Counted from the stretch's first letter, positions 26,905-36,147 are shown. The stretch is 64,000 nt of DNA from Nocardioides ochotonae (GCF_011420305.2 NZ_CP061769.1:3335001-3399000); one strand, 5' to 3'. Translations and numbers: made by a program. The notes: generated by a model not told the origin, from the letters alone.

Positions 26905-28057
26905 CCAGGTCGGCCGCCGCGGCGGAGAGGCGGCCGACCAGCCGCTCCAGCGGCCCACGCCGCCCGGCGGCGACGTACGCCGCGCCGATCGCCAGCAGCA
27001 CCAGGGCGTGCCAGTGGAACGCCCCCTCGTCGGGCGGCCACAGCGCCTCGGTGCGCAGCAGGATGTGCAGCGCGTAGAGGGTCAGGGTCATCGTCCCGGC
27101 GCCGGCGACCACCCGCAGCGCGACCGCCGCGGTCTCCGGGAGCGCTGCGAGGACCAGCAGGCACAGGCCGATGACCGCGGCGGCGCTGCCGGCGGTGTGG
27201 GCGAGGTCGAACGGCGTACCGCTGTGCGGCGCGACCACCAGCAGCCACTGCCACGCCCCGCCGGTGGGCGTCGTGCCGCTCATGCCCGTCGCGACCGCGT
27301 CGAGCACCTCGGGGCCGGTGCTCTCCCAGCGCCCGCGCAGCAGCGCCTCGACGACGTCGGCGCGTGCGGTGAGCGCGCCCGACACCAGCGTGGCGCCCAC
27401 CGCGAGCGCCAGGCCGCCGACGGTCAGGACGACGGCGACACCGCGACGGGTCAGGTCCGCACGCCCGATCGCCATGCCGAGCAGCAGCAGCGCCAGCCAC
27501 GCGAGGCCCGGGTAGTAGCCGGTGAACAGCAGCTCCGCGAGCAGCCGCCCGGGCTCCGTGACGTCGGTCGGCTGGGGGCTGTCGAAGCCCCGCGCGGGCA
27601 GGTGCGGGCGCACCAGGTGCGAGAGCACGGGCGCGACGACCGCCCAGGCCGCGGCGAGTGCGAGCAGGGCGGGCGTGCGCAGCCCGACGAACGGCAGCCC
27701 GAGCAGGAAGAGCACGCCGTAGTAGGTGAGGATCACCGCCAGCCCGGAGTCCGGCAGCCCGAGCAGCAGCCCGAGGCCCGCCACCAGCAGCGCCCGCGCG
27801 GCCAGCCCGGCGCAGCGGGCCGCCCGCTCGCGCCCGGCGTACGGCGTCGGCCCGCCGGTGGCCAGGGCGATCGTGACCCCGGCCAGCACCGCGAACAGCG
27901 CGGACGCGCGCCCGCCGGCGAGCCACTGCGCGGCGCTCAGCGACCCGTCGGGGTCGCGCGCGGCGACCACGTGGGTGGCCACCATCCCGAGCAGCGCCAG
28001 GCAGCGGGCGACGTCGAGCGCGACGAACCGGCCCGGTGGCGGCGCCGGCCCGTTCAT
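26864..28057 (-). CDS. Polytopic membrane protein (DUF1624/DUF418-like acyltransferase fold)
   Basis: The 397-residue protein has about ten membrane segments. Its N-terminal motif RFVALDVARCLALLGMVATHVV is the heparan-alpha-glucosaminide N-acetyltransferase/DUF1624 signature with a membrane-embedded His. Relatives transfer acyl groups to surface glycans or are uncharacterised. It is the only gene between the oxidoreductase operon and purE; its end overlaps the molybdopterin-subunit gene on the other strand by 41 bases. Start at ATG 28057, ten bases after purE. Confidence 0.85.
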   Translation of the reverse strand: MNGPAPPPGRFVALDVARCLALLGMVATHVVAARDPDGSLSAAQWLAGGRASALFAVLAGVTIALATGGPTPYAGRERAARCAGLAARALLVAGLGLLLGLPDSGLAVILTYYGVLFLLGLPFVGLRTPALLALAAAWAVVAPVLSHLVRPHLPARGFDSPQPTDVTEPGRLLAELLFTGYYPGLAWLALLLLGMAIGRADLTRRGVAVVLTVGGLALAVGATLVSGALTARADVVEALLRGRWESTGPEVLDAVATGMSGTTPTGGAWQWLLVVAPHSGTPFDLAHTAGSAAAVIGLCLLVLAALPETAAVALRVVAGAGTMTLTLYALHILLRTEALWPPDEGAFHWHALVLLAIGAAYVAAGRRGPLERLVGRLSAAAADLVRTPAAPRPAGRE

Positions 28058-28067
28058 CGCGGTGGTC

Positions 28068-28601
28068 TCAGAAGCCCGCGCGTCGCGGGGCGGCCGCGCC
28101 CCGCACCGCCTCGCCCTTGCGGTGGGCGGCGGCCTTGAGCTCGGCCTGGAAGTCGAGCATCCGCTGCTGCAGCGCCGGGTCCGTCGCGGCCAGGATCCGC
28201 ACCGCGAGCAGGCCCGCGTTGCGGGCGTTGCCGACCGCCACCGTCGCGACCGGGACGCCGGCCGGCATCTGCACGATCGAGAGCAGCGAGTCCATCCCGT
28301 CGAGGTGGGCCAGCGGCACCGGGACCCCGATGACCGGCAGCGGCGTGACGGCGGCCAGCATGCCCGGGAGGTGGGCCGCTCCCCCGGCGCCGGCGATGAT
28401 CACCGACAGCCCGCGCCCGGCGGCCTGCTTGCCGTAGTCGATCATCTCCTCGGGCATCCGGTGCGCGGAGACCACGTCGGCCTCGAAGGCGATGTCGAAC
28501 TCCGCGAGCGCCTCCCCGGCGGCCTGCATGACCGGCCAGTCGGAGTCCGAGCCCATCACGATGCCGACGCGCGGCTGCTGCTCACTCTGCTGCTGGGTCA
28601 T
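28068..28601 (-). CDS. purE: N5-carboxyaminoimidazole ribonucleotide mutase (PurE)
   Basis: The 177-residue class I PurE has [13 protein letters not shown] (nucleotide site), [11 protein letters not shown] with the catalytic His, and [12 protein letters not shown]. It converts N5-CAIR to CAIR in purine synthesis and works after PurK, whose gene ends four bases before it. The C-terminal 20 residues are a basic extension. The purK-purE order matches mycobacterial Rv3276c-Rv3275c. Confidence 0.97.
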   Translation of the reverse strand: MTQQQSEQQPRVGIVMGSDSDWPVMQAAGEALAEFDIAFEADVVSAHRMPEEMIDYGKQAAGRGLSVIIAGAGGAAHLPGMLAAVTPLPVIGVPVPLAHLDGMDSLLSIVQMPAGVPVATVAVGNARNAGLLAVRILAATDPALQQRMLDFQAELKAAAHRKGEAVRGAAAPRRAGF

Positions 28602-28605
28602 GGGG

Positions 28606-29766
28606 TCACTCGCTCTCGTTGCCGAGGTCGCCGCGGAACCAGGCGGCGGCGTGCCGCGCCCGCTCCAGGCAGTCCTCGAGATCGTCGCCGTAGGCGTTGA
28701 CGTGGCCGACCTTGCGGCCAGGGCGCAGCTCCTTGCCGTACAGGTGCACCCGCAGGTGCGGGTCGCGGGCCATCGCGTGGGGGTAGCCGTCGTACAGCCG
28801 ACCGACCTCGGCCTCGGGGCCGCCGAGGATGTTGACCATCACCGTCCAGCGGGCGCGCGGCGCGGGCGAGCCGAGCGGCAGGTCCAGGACCGCGCGCAGG
28901 TGGTTCTCGAACTGCGAGGTGACCGCGCCGTCCTGGGTCCAGTGCCCGGTGTTGTGCGGGCGCATCGCGAGCTCGTTGACCAGCACCCGGCCGTCGGTGG
29001 TCTCGAAGAGCTCCACGGCGAGCACGCCGGTCACGTCGAGCTCGCCGGCGATGCGCAGCGCGATCTCCTGGGCCCGTCCGGCGAGGTCGGGGTCCAGGTC
29101 GGGTGCCGGGGCGATGACCTCGTGGCAGATGCCGTCCTTCTGGGTGCTGGCCACGACGGGGTACGCCGCCGCCTGGCCGCTGGGCGAGCGGGCCACCAGC
29201 GCGGACAGCTCGCGGCGGAAGTCGACGAGCTCCTCGGCCAGCAGGCGTACGCCGGCGGCCGCGGCCGCCGCGAACGGCTCGGCGCAGTCCTCCGCCGAGC
29301 GCACGAACCACACGCCCTTGCCGTCGTACCCGCCGCGGGTGGTCTTGAGCACGCACGGCAAGCCGAACGCCTCGACGTCCGCGACGTCCACGACGATCGC
29401 GTTGCGGGGGCAGGGCACGCCGAGCGCGGCGAGCCGCTCGCGCATCACGCCCTTGTCCTGGGCGTGGACCAGCGCCTCGGGCCCGGGGCGTACGGCGATG
29501 CCGTCGGCCTCCAGGGCGTGGAGGTGGTCGGTGGGGACGTGCTCGTGGTCGAAGGTGACGACCGCGCACCCCTCGCTGACCCGGCGCAGGGTGGCCAGGT
29601 CGCGGTAGTCGCCGACCAGCTGGTCGGGGATGACCTGGGCGGCGGAGACGCCGGGCGCCTCGGCAAGCAGGCGCAGCGGCAGGCCGAGCGCGATGGCGGG
29701 CTGCGCCATCATCCGCGCGAGCTGGCCGCCGCCGATGACGGCGAGGGTGGGAGCGGGCTCGGACAC
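28606..29766 (-). CDS. purK: N5-carboxyaminoimidazole ribonucleotide synthase (PurK)
   Basis: The 386-residue ATP-grasp enzyme carboxylates AIR with ATP and bicarbonate. Visible blocks are [43 protein letters not shown] (ATP loop), [14 protein letters not shown] and NILGG. Start GTG 29766 follows a -10 box by eight bases. It is coupled to purE downstream. An unrelated winged-helix gene precedes it by ten bases, on the same strand but with its own -10. Confidence 0.97.
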   Translation of the reverse strand: MSEPAPTLAVIGGGQLARMMAQPAIALGLPLRLLAEAPGVSAAQVIPDQLVGDYRDLATLRRVSEGCAVVTFDHEHVPTDHLHALEADGIAVRPGPEALVHAQDKGVMRERLAALGVPCPRNAIVVDVADVEAFGLPCVLKTTRGGYDGKGVWFVRSAEDCAEPFAAAAAAGVRLLAEELVDFRRELSALVARSPSGQAAAYPVVASTQKDGICHEVIAPAPDLDPDLAGRAQEIALRIAGELDVTGVLAVELFETTDGRVLVNELAMRPHNTGHWTQDGAVTSQFENHLRAVLDLPLGSPAPRARWTVMVNILGGPEAEVGRLYDGYPHAMARDPHLRVHLYGKELRPGRKVGHVNAYGDDLEDCLERARHAAAWFRGDLGNESE

Positions 29767-29773
29767 GGCCTGA

Positions 29774-29779
29774 ACTCTA
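29774..29779 (-). promoter_or_regulatory. -10 box (TAGAGT) of purK-purE
   Basis: TAGAGT ends eight bases before GTG 29766. It overlaps the last codons of the upstream winged-helix gene. Confidence 0.5.
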
Positions 29780-30112
29780 GGAGACGACTCCCGAGCCGCT
29801 CGGCTCGCCCTTCTCGAAGCGGAGTCCCTGGCCCCGGATGGTGGTGATCAACCGGGGCTCGCGACTGTCGTCGCCGAGCTTGCGGCGCACCCAGCCGAGG
29901 TGGACGTCGATGGTCTTGGAGGAGGTCCAGAAGGTCGTGTCCCAGACGTCGTGCATGAGCTCCTCGCGGGTGACGACCTCACCGGCACGCGCGATCAGCG
30001 CGTGCAGCAGCTCGAACTCCTTGCGCGACAGCACGACCTCGCTCGCCCCGCGCCAGACCCGCCGGCTCCCCGGGTCGAGTCGAACGTCCTGGACCTCGTA
30101 CACGCGCCCCAC
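29777..30112 (-). CDS. Stand-alone OmpR/PhoB-type winged-helix DNA-binding protein
   Basis: The 111-residue protein is only the effector half of an OmpR-family regulator. LSRKEFELLHALIARAGEVVTREELMHDVW and the recognition helix SSKTIDVHLGWVRRKLGDD are followed by the wing TTIRGQGLRFE. There is no receiver domain, and a -10 box at 30119-30124 puts +1 on the GTG, so the short form is what is expressed rather than a gene cut by mutation. It cannot receive phosphate itself; it may bind DNA constitutively or pair with another factor. Confidence 0.9.
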   Translation of the reverse strand: MGRVYEVQDVRLDPGSRRVWRGASEVVLSRKEFELLHALIARAGEVVTREELMHDVWDTTFWTSSKTIDVHLGWVRRKLGDDSREPRLITTIRGQGLRFEKGEPSGSGVVS

Positions 30113-30118
30113 GGTAGG

Positions 30119-30124
30119 AGCATG
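30119..30124 (-). promoter_or_regulatory. -10-like box (CATGCT) of the winged-helix gene
   Basis: CATGCT ends seven bases before GTG 30112, predicting a leaderless message. Confidence 0.4.
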
Positions 30125-30191
30125 TGAGAGTCCTCACGCAGCAATTGCGAGAAAGGGGGTCGGCCGCAACATGGTGCCCACGTGCGGACGA

Positions 30192-31181
30192 TCAGCTGCG
30201 GCGTACGGACACCGGCTCCACGAGACCGAACCCGCGCACCGGACGCGCCGGGAGCCGACGGGTCTCGAACTGGTCGTCGGGCAGCAGCTCCGCAGTGCGC
30301 GCGTCGATGATGATGCGGTTGCGGCGCGCGACGGCGGTCAGCCGGGCGGCCATGTTGACCGGGGGGCCGAAGACGTCGCCGAGGCGCATGACGACCAGAC
30401 CACTGGCCAGGCCCACGCGCACGTCGGGCATGCGCGGGTCGCGCCCGATGACGTTGATGATCCCGGCGGCAGTGTCGTAGGCGGCGATCGGGTCGTCGTT
30501 CACGAACAGCACCGAGTCGCCGATGCTCTTGATGACCCGCCCACGCTGGTTGGCGACGACGTCGGCGCAGCGCGACTCGAAGAGCTCCACGAGGTCGCCG
30601 ATGCGGTCCTCGCTGAGCTGGTTGGACAGCGCCGTGAAGCTCACGATGTCGGCGAAACCGACCGTCAGCTGGGTGGTGTGCAGGTCCTCCTCGCGGGCGC
30701 TGAGCGCCTCGACGCGCGCGACCGACGCGGCCAGGTGACGGCGCCAGACATAGACCAGCAGCTCCTCGAAGGAGCCCGAGAACTCCTCGAAGATGCGCAT
30801 CGCCGCCGCGAGCCGGCCCTGCGGGGTGTCGGCCTCACCCTGGGTCATCTCCTCGACGCGGTGCAGCAGCGCCGTGGTCTCCCAGTCGGCGAGGCGGGCC
30901 ATGGTCTGGCCCACGGCCCGGGTGATCGTGACCGCGAGGTCGAAGTCGATCAGCCCGGACTCCACCATCGCGAAGATCCGCGAGACCGCCTCGGTGTCGG
31001 CGGAGGTGAAGGCGGTGTCCCCGCCGGTCTCAGGGAAGCCCAGCGCGCGCCACAGCCGGCGCGCCTCGTCGAGGGAGACGCCGCTCTGCGCCGCGACGTC
31101 GGCGGCGGTGTAGGTCGGGACCGCACCCAGGATCGCGCGCTCGAGGCCCGCCGTCCGGGTGAGGGACTCAGATTCCTTCAT
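30192..31181 (-). CDS. Class III adenylate/guanylate cyclase
   Basis: The 329-residue protein has a helical N-terminal part (1-150; YTAADVAAQSGVSLDEARRLWRALGF resembles a small HTH) and a C-terminal cyclase domain. Metal and catalytic residues are present: Asp in GFADIVSF, the Lys/Asp pair of VIKSIGDSVLF (Lys is typical of adenine selection), Asp in GDVFGPPVNMAARL with the transition-state Asn and Arg. It should make cAMP. ATG 31181 overlaps the end of the PH-protein gene by 14 bases, so the two share a transcript. It is soluble; association with membrane would come through partners. Confidence 0.93.
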   Translation of the reverse strand: MKESESLTRTAGLERAILGAVPTYTAADVAAQSGVSLDEARRLWRALGFPETGGDTAFTSADTEAVSRIFAMVESGLIDFDLAVTITRAVGQTMARLADWETTALLHRVEEMTQGEADTPQGRLAAAMRIFEEFSGSFEELLVYVWRRHLAASVARVEALSAREEDLHTTQLTVGFADIVSFTALSNQLSEDRIGDLVELFESRCADVVANQRGRVIKSIGDSVLFVNDDPIAAYDTAAGIINVIGRDPRMPDVRVGLASGLVVMRLGDVFGPPVNMAARLTAVARRNRIIIDARTAELLPDDQFETRRLPARPVRGFGLVEPVSVRRS

Positions 31182-31674
31182 GTCGGGAGGAGGCCTCCGT
31201 GGCCTGGTCGTGGAGGAGCTGGTGGACGCGGCGCTTGGTCTCCTCGACGCGAGGGATGTCGGGCAGCACGACCCGGCCGTGGGTGCTGGCATCGCTGATC
31301 ACCAGCGTGCCGCACCCGAGCAGCCGGTCGTTGAGGTGCAGCTCGATCTCGATGTCGCTGATCCGCGAGAGGGGGATGTCGTGGCCCCTCCGCACCAGCA
31401 CGCCGGTGCGGGTGATCAGCCGGCGGTTGGTGAAGGCGTAGGCACCCATGAGCCACTCGAGGAACGGCCACAGGACCCAGCGCCCGGCCAGCACGACGAC
31501 CGCAACCCAGCCGATCCGCGTGACCACCTCCTGGCCGACGAGCAGCTGGATCGCGAGCCCGGCTGCCAGCAGCAGGACCAGCGCCAGCAGCGGCACGAGC
31601 AGTGCCTTGGCGTGCGTGCGCGTCGACACGACGACGACCTCGCCGTCGTTGAGGAGCTTGGGATTCAGAGCCAC
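31168..31674 (-). CDS. PH-domain (DUF304/bPH2-like) membrane protein
   Basis: The 168-residue protein has two membrane segments (about 22-60) followed by a bacterial PH-like domain with YAFTNRRLITRTGVLVRRGHDIPLSRISDIEIE. This matches the PH protein beside birA and purK in mycobacteria (Rv3278c). GTG 31674 is favoured by a GATGAT -10-like box at 31681-31686 that puts +1 on its G; the longer open frame upstream lacks family similarity. The cyclase gene follows and overlaps. Confidence 0.9.
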   Translation of the reverse strand: MALNPKLLNDGEVVVVSTRTHAKALLVPLLALVLLLAAGLAIQLLVGQEVVTRIGWVAVVVLAGRWVLWPFLEWLMGAYAFTNRRLITRTGVLVRRGHDIPLSRISDIEIELHLNDRLLGCGTLVISDASTHGRVVLPDIPRVEETKRRVHQLLHDQATEASSRHEGI

Positions 31675-31680
31675 GGCGAG

Positions 31681-31686
31681 ATCATC
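31681..31686 (-). promoter_or_regulatory. -10-like box (GATGAT) of the PH protein/cyclase pair
   Basis: The hexamer ends seven bases before GTG 31674; its first base is off consensus. Confidence 0.35.
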
Positions 31687-31789
31687 CCATCCCCCGCCCC
31701 CGGCGTGTGATCCGAGACTCACGTGGCGAGAAGCGGGGCGTGGAGGGCTGAGCAGAGGACCGCCGCCGAGCCAGTGGCGGGAGGCACCC

Positions 31790-31918
31790 CGTCGGTCGAG
31801 CAGCACCCATTGGGCGAGCTCGTCGGGACGGGGCCGAGGGGTCTCGATGGTCGCTCGTTGGCGCTCGCTGCTCGACCGACAGTGGCGGCCCGGCCGGCGG
31901 TCGAGCCTGTCGAGATCC
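31790..31918. repeat. Cluster of GGTCTCGA / TCGACC palindromic repeats upstream of the DUF222-HNH gene
   Basis: Within the 293-bp gene-free stretch 31675-31967 there are repeated words: GGTCGAGCAGC near 31793, a hairpin-like unit from GGTCTCGA (31840) to CTCGACC (31877), and GGTCGAGCCTGTCGAGATCC at 31899-31918. The last is an inverted, 16-of-20 match to a copy at 33356-33374 on the far side of the gene. Units of the GGTCTCGA...TCGACC type recur between genes in this group of bacteria. The rest of the gap holds the promoter described separately. Confidence 0.7.
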
Positions 31919-31933
31919 ACGGTGGAAGGACTC

Positions 31934-31962
31934 TTGTTCTCGAACGTGCGTTCGAGTAGGAT
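31934..31962 (+). promoter_or_regulatory. Promoter of the DUF222-HNH gene (-35 TTGTTC, -10 TAGGAT)
   Basis: TTGTTC (31934-31939) and TAGGAT (31957-31962) are exactly 17 bases apart, the best promoter in the window. +1 falls at or beside ATG 31968. Confidence 0.75.
31940..31955. promoter_or_regulatory. SOS box (LexA operator)
   Basis: TCGAACGTGCGTTCGA is a perfect match to the actinobacterial SOS consensus TCGAAC-N4-GTTCGA. It fills the spacer between the -35 and -10 of the DUF222-HNH promoter, so LexA bound here would block RNA polymerase. This predicts induction by DNA damage. Confidence 0.88.
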
Positions 31963-31967
31963 GAGGC

Positions 31968-33278
31968 ATGGCCGACCCCGAGCTCCCCGACTGCGACACC
32001 CCAGCCGCCGTGCTGGCGTTCGCGCAGGAGCAGCGGGCCGCCGCCCACCGGGCGGAGTTCGGGGTCCTGGAGGCTGCTCTCGCGTGGGCAGCGATGCACC
32101 CGGCGGAGTCGATCTCGCCGCAGGCACCGGCCGCCGGGTGGATCTTCGCCGAGGTGGCCGTGCCGCTCGGTGGTGAGGGGACGCCGCTGGTGGCGGAGTT
32201 CGCGCCGATGGAGCTGGGTGCGGCGCTGGGGATCTCGACCGATTCCGCGCGTGCGTTGGTCGGTGCTGCGCTCGAGCTGGCGCACCGGTTGCCGCGGACC
32301 TGGGCCCAGATGCGTGCCGGGGTGGTTCCGGTCTGGAAGGGTCGCCGGCTCGCGCAGCTCACGCTGCGACTGCCACCGGAGGGTGCGGACTTCGTGGACC
32401 GCCAGCTCGCCGGGAGGGTCGGGAAGGTCGGCTGGGCCGGCATCGAGCGACTGGTGGATCACGCGCGTGCGGTCTTCGACCCCGAGGGCGCGGAGAAGCA
32501 GCGCCGCGAGGCCGCCGACGGACGCCGCTTCGACGTCCACACCGACCAGGCGACCCACGACGGCACCGTGCACGTGGAGGGTGAGCTCGACCTCGCCGAC
32601 GCCCTCGACCTGGACACCGCGATCCGCCAGGGCGCCGAAGAGCTCGCGGCACTCGGGTCGACGGAGTCGTTGGACGTGCGTCGCTCGATGGCCGCCGGTG
32701 AGCTCGCCCGACGACAGCTCGCGTTCGACCTGCGCACCGAGGCCGGCATCGCCGGTGACGGCGCCGCCTCGGTGGTGAAGCCGCGCCAGGTCGTCATCCA
32801 CGTGCATCTGTCCGATGCCGCGATCTCCCGTGATGTGGCCGGCATCGCCCGCATCGAGGAGACCCGGACGATCGTGTCGACCGAGCAGGTCCGCGCGTGG
32901 TGCACCAGCGACGCGCAGGTGGTGATCAAGCCGGTCATCGATCTCGGGGCCCACCACCACACCGACGCCTACGCGGTCCCCGACAGGCTCGCCGAGCAGA
33001 CCCGTCTCACCCAGCCGGTGTGCGCGTTTCCGTGGTGCGAACGCCCGGCCCGGCGCTGCGACACCGACCACGTCATCGCCCACGGCGACGACGGTCCGAC
33101 GTGCAGCTGCAACCTCGCCCCGCTCTGTCGCCGACATCACCGCGCCAAGACCCACACGGCGTGGACCTACGACAGGACCGACGCCGCGACCTACCTCTGG
33201 CGATCACCCCACGGGCTGCACCTGGTCAAGGACCACGGCGAGACCCGGCTCGTCACCGCACACCCGCCGGACCTGTAG
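31968..33278 (+). CDS. DUF222 / HNH endonuclease-domain protein (13E12 repeat family)
   Basis: The 436-residue protein has an N-terminal DUF222 domain (about 10-300). A C-terminal HNH module (about 350-420) contains [19 protein letters not shown] and [14 protein letters not shown], with paired cysteines for zinc and the HNH histidines. Such genes are multicopy in actinobacteria and related to the mycobacterial REP13E12 proteins; their role, possibly DNA repair or mobile-element homing, is not settled. A LexA box in the promoter predicts DNA-damage induction, as reported for some 13E12 genes in M. tuberculosis. The gene is framed by inverted repeats. It is intact. Confidence 0.93.
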   Translation: MADPELPDCDTPAAVLAFAQEQRAAAHRAEFGVLEAALAWAAMHPAESISPQAPAAGWIFAEVAVPLGGEGTPLVAEFAPMELGAALGISTDSARALVGAALELAHRLPRTWAQMRAGVVPVWKGRRLAQLTLRLPPEGADFVDRQLAGRVGKVGWAGIERLVDHARAVFDPEGAEKQRREAADGRRFDVHTDQATHDGTVHVEGELDLADALDLDTAIRQGAEELAALGSTESLDVRRSMAAGELARRQLAFDLRTEAGIAGDGAASVVKPRQVVIHVHLSDAAISRDVAGIARIEETRTIVSTEQVRAWCTSDAQVVIKPVIDLGAHHHTDAYAVPDRLAEQTRLTQPVCAFPWCERPARRCDTDHVIAHGDDGPTCSCNLAPLCRRHHRAKTHTAWTYDRTDAATYLWRSPHGLHLVKDHGETRLVTAHPPDL

Positions 33279-33291
33279 ATCGACCGCTCCG

Positions 33292-33321
33292 GACCCCGCC
33301 AGCAGCCAGCCATGCGGGGTC
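33292..33321 (+). terminator. Hairpin after the DUF222-HNH gene
   Basis: GACCCCGC (33292-33299) pairs with GCGGGGTC (33314-33321) around a 14-base loop, 14 bases after the stop. A moderate terminator candidate. Confidence 0.5.
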
Positions 33322-33355
33322 ACACCCCTGCCCGGCCAGCGGCTCCGCGGACTTC

Positions 33356-33374
33356 GGTCTCGACAAACTCGACC
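33356..33374. repeat. GGTCTCGACAAACTCGACC repeat, inverted partner of 31899-31918
   Basis: This 19-bp copy lies 8 bases before the birA stop, on the far side of the DUF222-HNH gene, in inverse orientation to the upstream copy. Confidence 0.65.
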
Positions 33375-33382
33375 GCCGGGGC

Positions 33383-34213
33383 TCAGGCGGGACGGACGTG
33401 CACGACGTCTCCGGCGCCGACCGCGACCTCACCGTCAGGGCCCTCGACGAGCAGCCGGCCGGTCTCGTCGACGTCGGTGGCCCGGCCGAGGAGGGCCTCG
33501 CCGGAGGGCAGCTCGACGCGGACGTCGCGGCCCAGGGTCACGCAGGCGTCGCGGTACGCCGCGCGCAGGCGCTGCGCTCCGTCGGCCCCGTCGGCGCTGT
33601 CACGCTGCCAGTCCCGGTAGGTGTCCAGCAGGGTGGCGAGCAGGTCGGCGAGCAGGTCGGCGCGGTCGGGCACACCGCGCTCGCCTGCCTCGAGGGCCAG
33701 CGACGTCGCGGTCGGGATCGGCAGCTCCTCGGGCGTCAGGTCGACGTTGAGGCCGATCCCCACGACCGCGGCCAGTCCGGTGGGGGTGTCGACGACCTCG
33801 ACGAGGATGCCGGCGACCTTGCGGTCCCCGATCAGCGCGTCGTTGGGCCACTTCACCCCGGCGGCGGGGAACCCGGCCTCGCGCAGCGTGCGTCCCACGG
33901 CGTACCCGGTCAAGAGCGGCAGCCACGGCCACTCGCGCGTGGCGAGGACCGGGCGCAGCAGCACCGAGACGATCAGCCCGGAGCGCGCGGGCATCTCCCA
34001 GCTGCGGTCGAGACGGCCGCGCCCGGCGCTCTGGTGCTCCGCCACGACGACGAGACCCTCGGCGGCCCCGGCACGCGCGCGCTGGGCGGCGACGGCGTTG
34101 GTGGACGTGGTCTCCTCGAGCACCTCGAGGACCAGGTCGGGCCCGAGATCACGGCGTCGTGCGGTGACCCGTGTCCTGTCCAATGGTGGGCGCGCCGACT
34201 GCGAAGGAATCAC
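33383..34213 (-). CDS. birA: Biotin--[acetyl-CoA-carboxylase] ligase
   Basis: This class I (no DNA-binding domain) ligase of about 276 residues makes biotinyl-AMP and biotinylates carboxylase carriers. Seen are TTSTNAVA, the GRGRLDRSW biotin loop, [20 protein letters not shown] with the catalytic Lys, and GIGLNVD. A C-terminal SH3-like domain holds [20 protein letters not shown] place the start at GTG 34213, one base after a predicted +1 (CAATGT box at 34221-34226). In-frame GTGs to 34234 are possible. It is divergent from accD, whose product complex it activates, as in mycobacteria. Confidence 0.94.
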   Translation of the reverse strand: MIPSQSARPPLDRTRVTARRRDLGPDLVLEVLEETTSTNAVAAQRARAGAAEGLVVVAEHQSAGRGRLDRSWEMPARSGLIVSVLLRPVLATREWPWLPLLTGYAVGRTLREAGFPAAGVKWPNDALIGDRKVAGILVEVVDTPTGLAAVVGIGLNVDLTPEELPIPTATSLALEAGERGVPDRADLLADLLATLLDTYRDWQRDSADGADGAQRLRAAYRDACVTLGRDVRVELPSGEALLGRATDVDETGRLLVEGPDGEVAVGAGDVVHVRPA

Positions 34214-34219
34214 GGGCAC

Positions 34220-34225
34220 TACATT
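34220..34225 (+). promoter_or_regulatory. Possible -10 (TACATT) of accD-accE, overlapping the birA -10
   Basis: TACATT would start accD mRNA about 34232 with a 36-base leader holding GAGGAGA. The same bases on the other strand supply the birA box, so the two promoters may exclude each other. Confidence 0.4.
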
Positions 34226-34267
34226 GGCCCACACCCTGCACGGACGCCAGCGAGGAGATCAGTACCA

Positions 34268-35887
34268 GTGAGCGCACTACCCGGCGAAGGCACCGAGGTC
34301 CCCACGGACATCGACATCCACACGACGGCCGGCAAGCTGGCGGACCTCGAGCGCCGCATCGACGAGGCGGTCCACGCCGGCTCGGCCAAGGCGGTCGAGA
34401 AGCAGCACGCCAAGGGACGCCTGACCGCACGCGAGCGCGTGGCCCTGCTCTTCGACGAGGGCTCCTTCGTCGAGATCGACGAGCTCGCCCGCCACCGCTC
34501 CACCGCCTTCGGCCTCGAGAAGACCCGCCCGTACGGCGACGGCGTCGTCACCGGCTACGGCACCGTCAACGGCCGCCAGGTCTGCGCGTTCTCCCAGGAC
34601 TTCACCGTCTTCGGCGGCTCGCTGGGCGAGGTCTACGGCGAGAAGATCACCAAGATCATGGACATGGCGATGAAGACCGGCTCGCCGCTGGTCGGCATCA
34701 ACGAGGGCGCCGGCGCCCGCATCCAGGAGGGCGTCGTCTCCCTGGGCCTGTACGGCGAGATCTTCAAGCGCAACGTGCACGCCTCGGGCGTCATCCCGCA
34801 GATCAGCCTGATCATGGGCAACTGCGCCGGCGGCCACGTCTACTCCCCCGCGGTCACCGACTTCACCGTCATGGTCGACCAGACCTCCGGCATGTTCATC
34901 ACCGGTCCCGACGTCATCAAGACCGTCACCGGCGAGGACGTCACGATGGAGGACCTCGGCGGCGCCCGGACCCACAACACCAAGTCCGGCAACGCGCACT
35001 ACATGGCCTCCGACGAGGAGGACGCCATCGAGTACGTCAAGGCGCTGCTGTCCTACCTGCCGCAGAACAACCTCGACGAGCTCCCGTCGTACGACGAGGT
35101 GTCCGACCTCGAGGTCAGCGACCTGGACCGCTCGCTCGACACGATCATCCCGGACTCCCCGAACCAGCCCTACGACATGCACGACGTCGTGCGGGCGATC
35201 GTCGACGACGAGGACTTCCTCGAGGTCCAGGAGCTCTTCGCGCCCAACATCATCGTCGGCTTCGGCCGCGTGGAGGGCCGTCCGGTCGGCGTCGTCGCCA
35301 ACCAGCCGATGCAGTTCGCCGGCTGCCTCGACATCGACGCCTCCGAGAAGGCCGCCCGGTTCGTCCGCTTCTGCGACGCCTTCAACATCCCGGTGCTCAC
35401 CTTCGTCGACGTCCCCGGCTTCCTGCCCGGCACCGACCAGGAGTGGAACGGCATCATCCGCCGCGGCGCCAAGCTGATCTACGCCTACGCCGAGGCCACC
35501 GTCCCGCTGGTCACGATCATCACCCGCAAGGCCTACGGCGGCGCGTACGACGTGATGGCGTCCAAGCACCTCGGCGCGGACATGAACATCGCCTGGCCCA
35601 CCGCCCAGATCGCGGTCATGGGCGCGCAGGGCGCGGCCAACATCATCCACCGCAAGACCCTGGCCGCAGTCCAGGCCGAGGGTGGCGACGTCGAGGCGAA
35701 GCGCGCCGAGCTGATCGACGAGTACGAGACCACCCTGGCCAACCCCTACATCGCGGCCGAGCGTGGCTACGTCGACGCGGTCATCGCGCCGCACGAGACC
35801 CGCTCCGAGGTGGTCCGCTCGCTGCGCCTGCTGCGCTCCAAGCGCGAGACGCTGCCGGCCAAGAAGCACGGGAACATCCCGCTGTGA
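34268..35887 (+). CDS. accD: Acyl-CoA (propionyl/acetyl-CoA) carboxylase carboxyltransferase beta subunit
   Basis: The 539-residue subunit carries out carboxyl transfer from biotin to acyl-CoA. Both crotonase-like halves are complete: [40 protein letters not shown], then [31 protein letters not shown] and [19 protein letters not shown]. It is like mycobacterial AccD5, so propionyl-CoA is the likely substrate. It pairs with AccE downstream (GTGA overlap) and with the biotinylated AccA at 45.1 kb. GTG 34268 has GAGGAGA upstream. Confidence 0.97.
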   Translation: MSALPGEGTEVPTDIDIHTTAGKLADLERRIDEAVHAGSAKAVEKQHAKGRLTARERVALLFDEGSFVEIDELARHRSTAFGLEKTRPYGDGVVTGYGTVNGRQVCAFSQDFTVFGGSLGEVYGEKITKIMDMAMKTGSPLVGINEGAGARIQEGVVSLGLYGEIFKRNVHASGVIPQISLIMGNCAGGHVYSPAVTDFTVMVDQTSGMFITGPDVIKTVTGEDVTMEDLGGARTHNTKSGNAHYMASDEEDAIEYVKALLSYLPQNNLDELPSYDEVSDLEVSDLDRSLDTIIPDSPNQPYDMHDVVRAIVDDEDFLEVQELFAPNIIVGFGRVEGRPVGVVANQPMQFAGCLDIDASEKAARFVRFCDAFNIPVLTFVDVPGFLPGTDQEWNGIIRRGAKLIYAYAEATVPLVTIITRKAYGGAYDVMASKHLGADMNIAWPTAQIAVMGAQGAANIIHRKTLAAVQAEGGDVEAKRAELIDEYETTLANPYIAAERGYVDAVIAPHETRSEVVRSLRLLRSKRETLPAKKHGNIPL

Positions 35888-36123
35888 GCGGCGCCGACGC
35901 CACCGCGGGGACCCCGGAGCCGGCTCGCCCGGTCCTGCGGGTGGTCAACCCCGACGCCACGCACGAGGAGATCGCCGCCCTGGTCGCCGTCTTCTCCACG
36001 CTCGGCGGCAGCGCGCCGGCCCCCCGGCGCGCGGTCTCGGCCTGGGCGGCCCCGGAGCGGGCCGCCCGCCGTCAGCTGTCGCCCGGCCTCGGCGGCTGGC
36101 GCGCCAGCGGTCTGCCCCGCTAG
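35884..36123 (+). CDS. accE: Acyl-CoA carboxylase epsilon subunit
   Basis: The 79-residue protein has the AccE pattern: [26 protein letters not shown], followed by a disordered basic/Ala-rich part ending [12 protein letters not shown] and WRASGLPR. Epsilon subunits stimulate actinobacterial acyl-CoA carboxylases by bridging alpha and beta subunits. It begins at GTG 35884 overlapping the accD stop. Short and compositionally biased, but its position and motif make the call reliable. Confidence 0.92.
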   Translation: MSGADATAGTPEPARPVLRVVNPDATHEEIAALVAVFSTLGGSAPAPRRAVSAWAAPERAARRQLSPGLGGWRASGLPR

Positions 36124-36147
36124 CGCGACCCCCATCACGGCTCTCCG

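Noticed and set aside
31675..31967. Small gene in the DUF222-HNH upstream gap (plus-strand open frame 31723-31959)
   Set aside because: It consists of palindromic repeat DNA and ends in the SOS promoter; no ribosome site or similarity.
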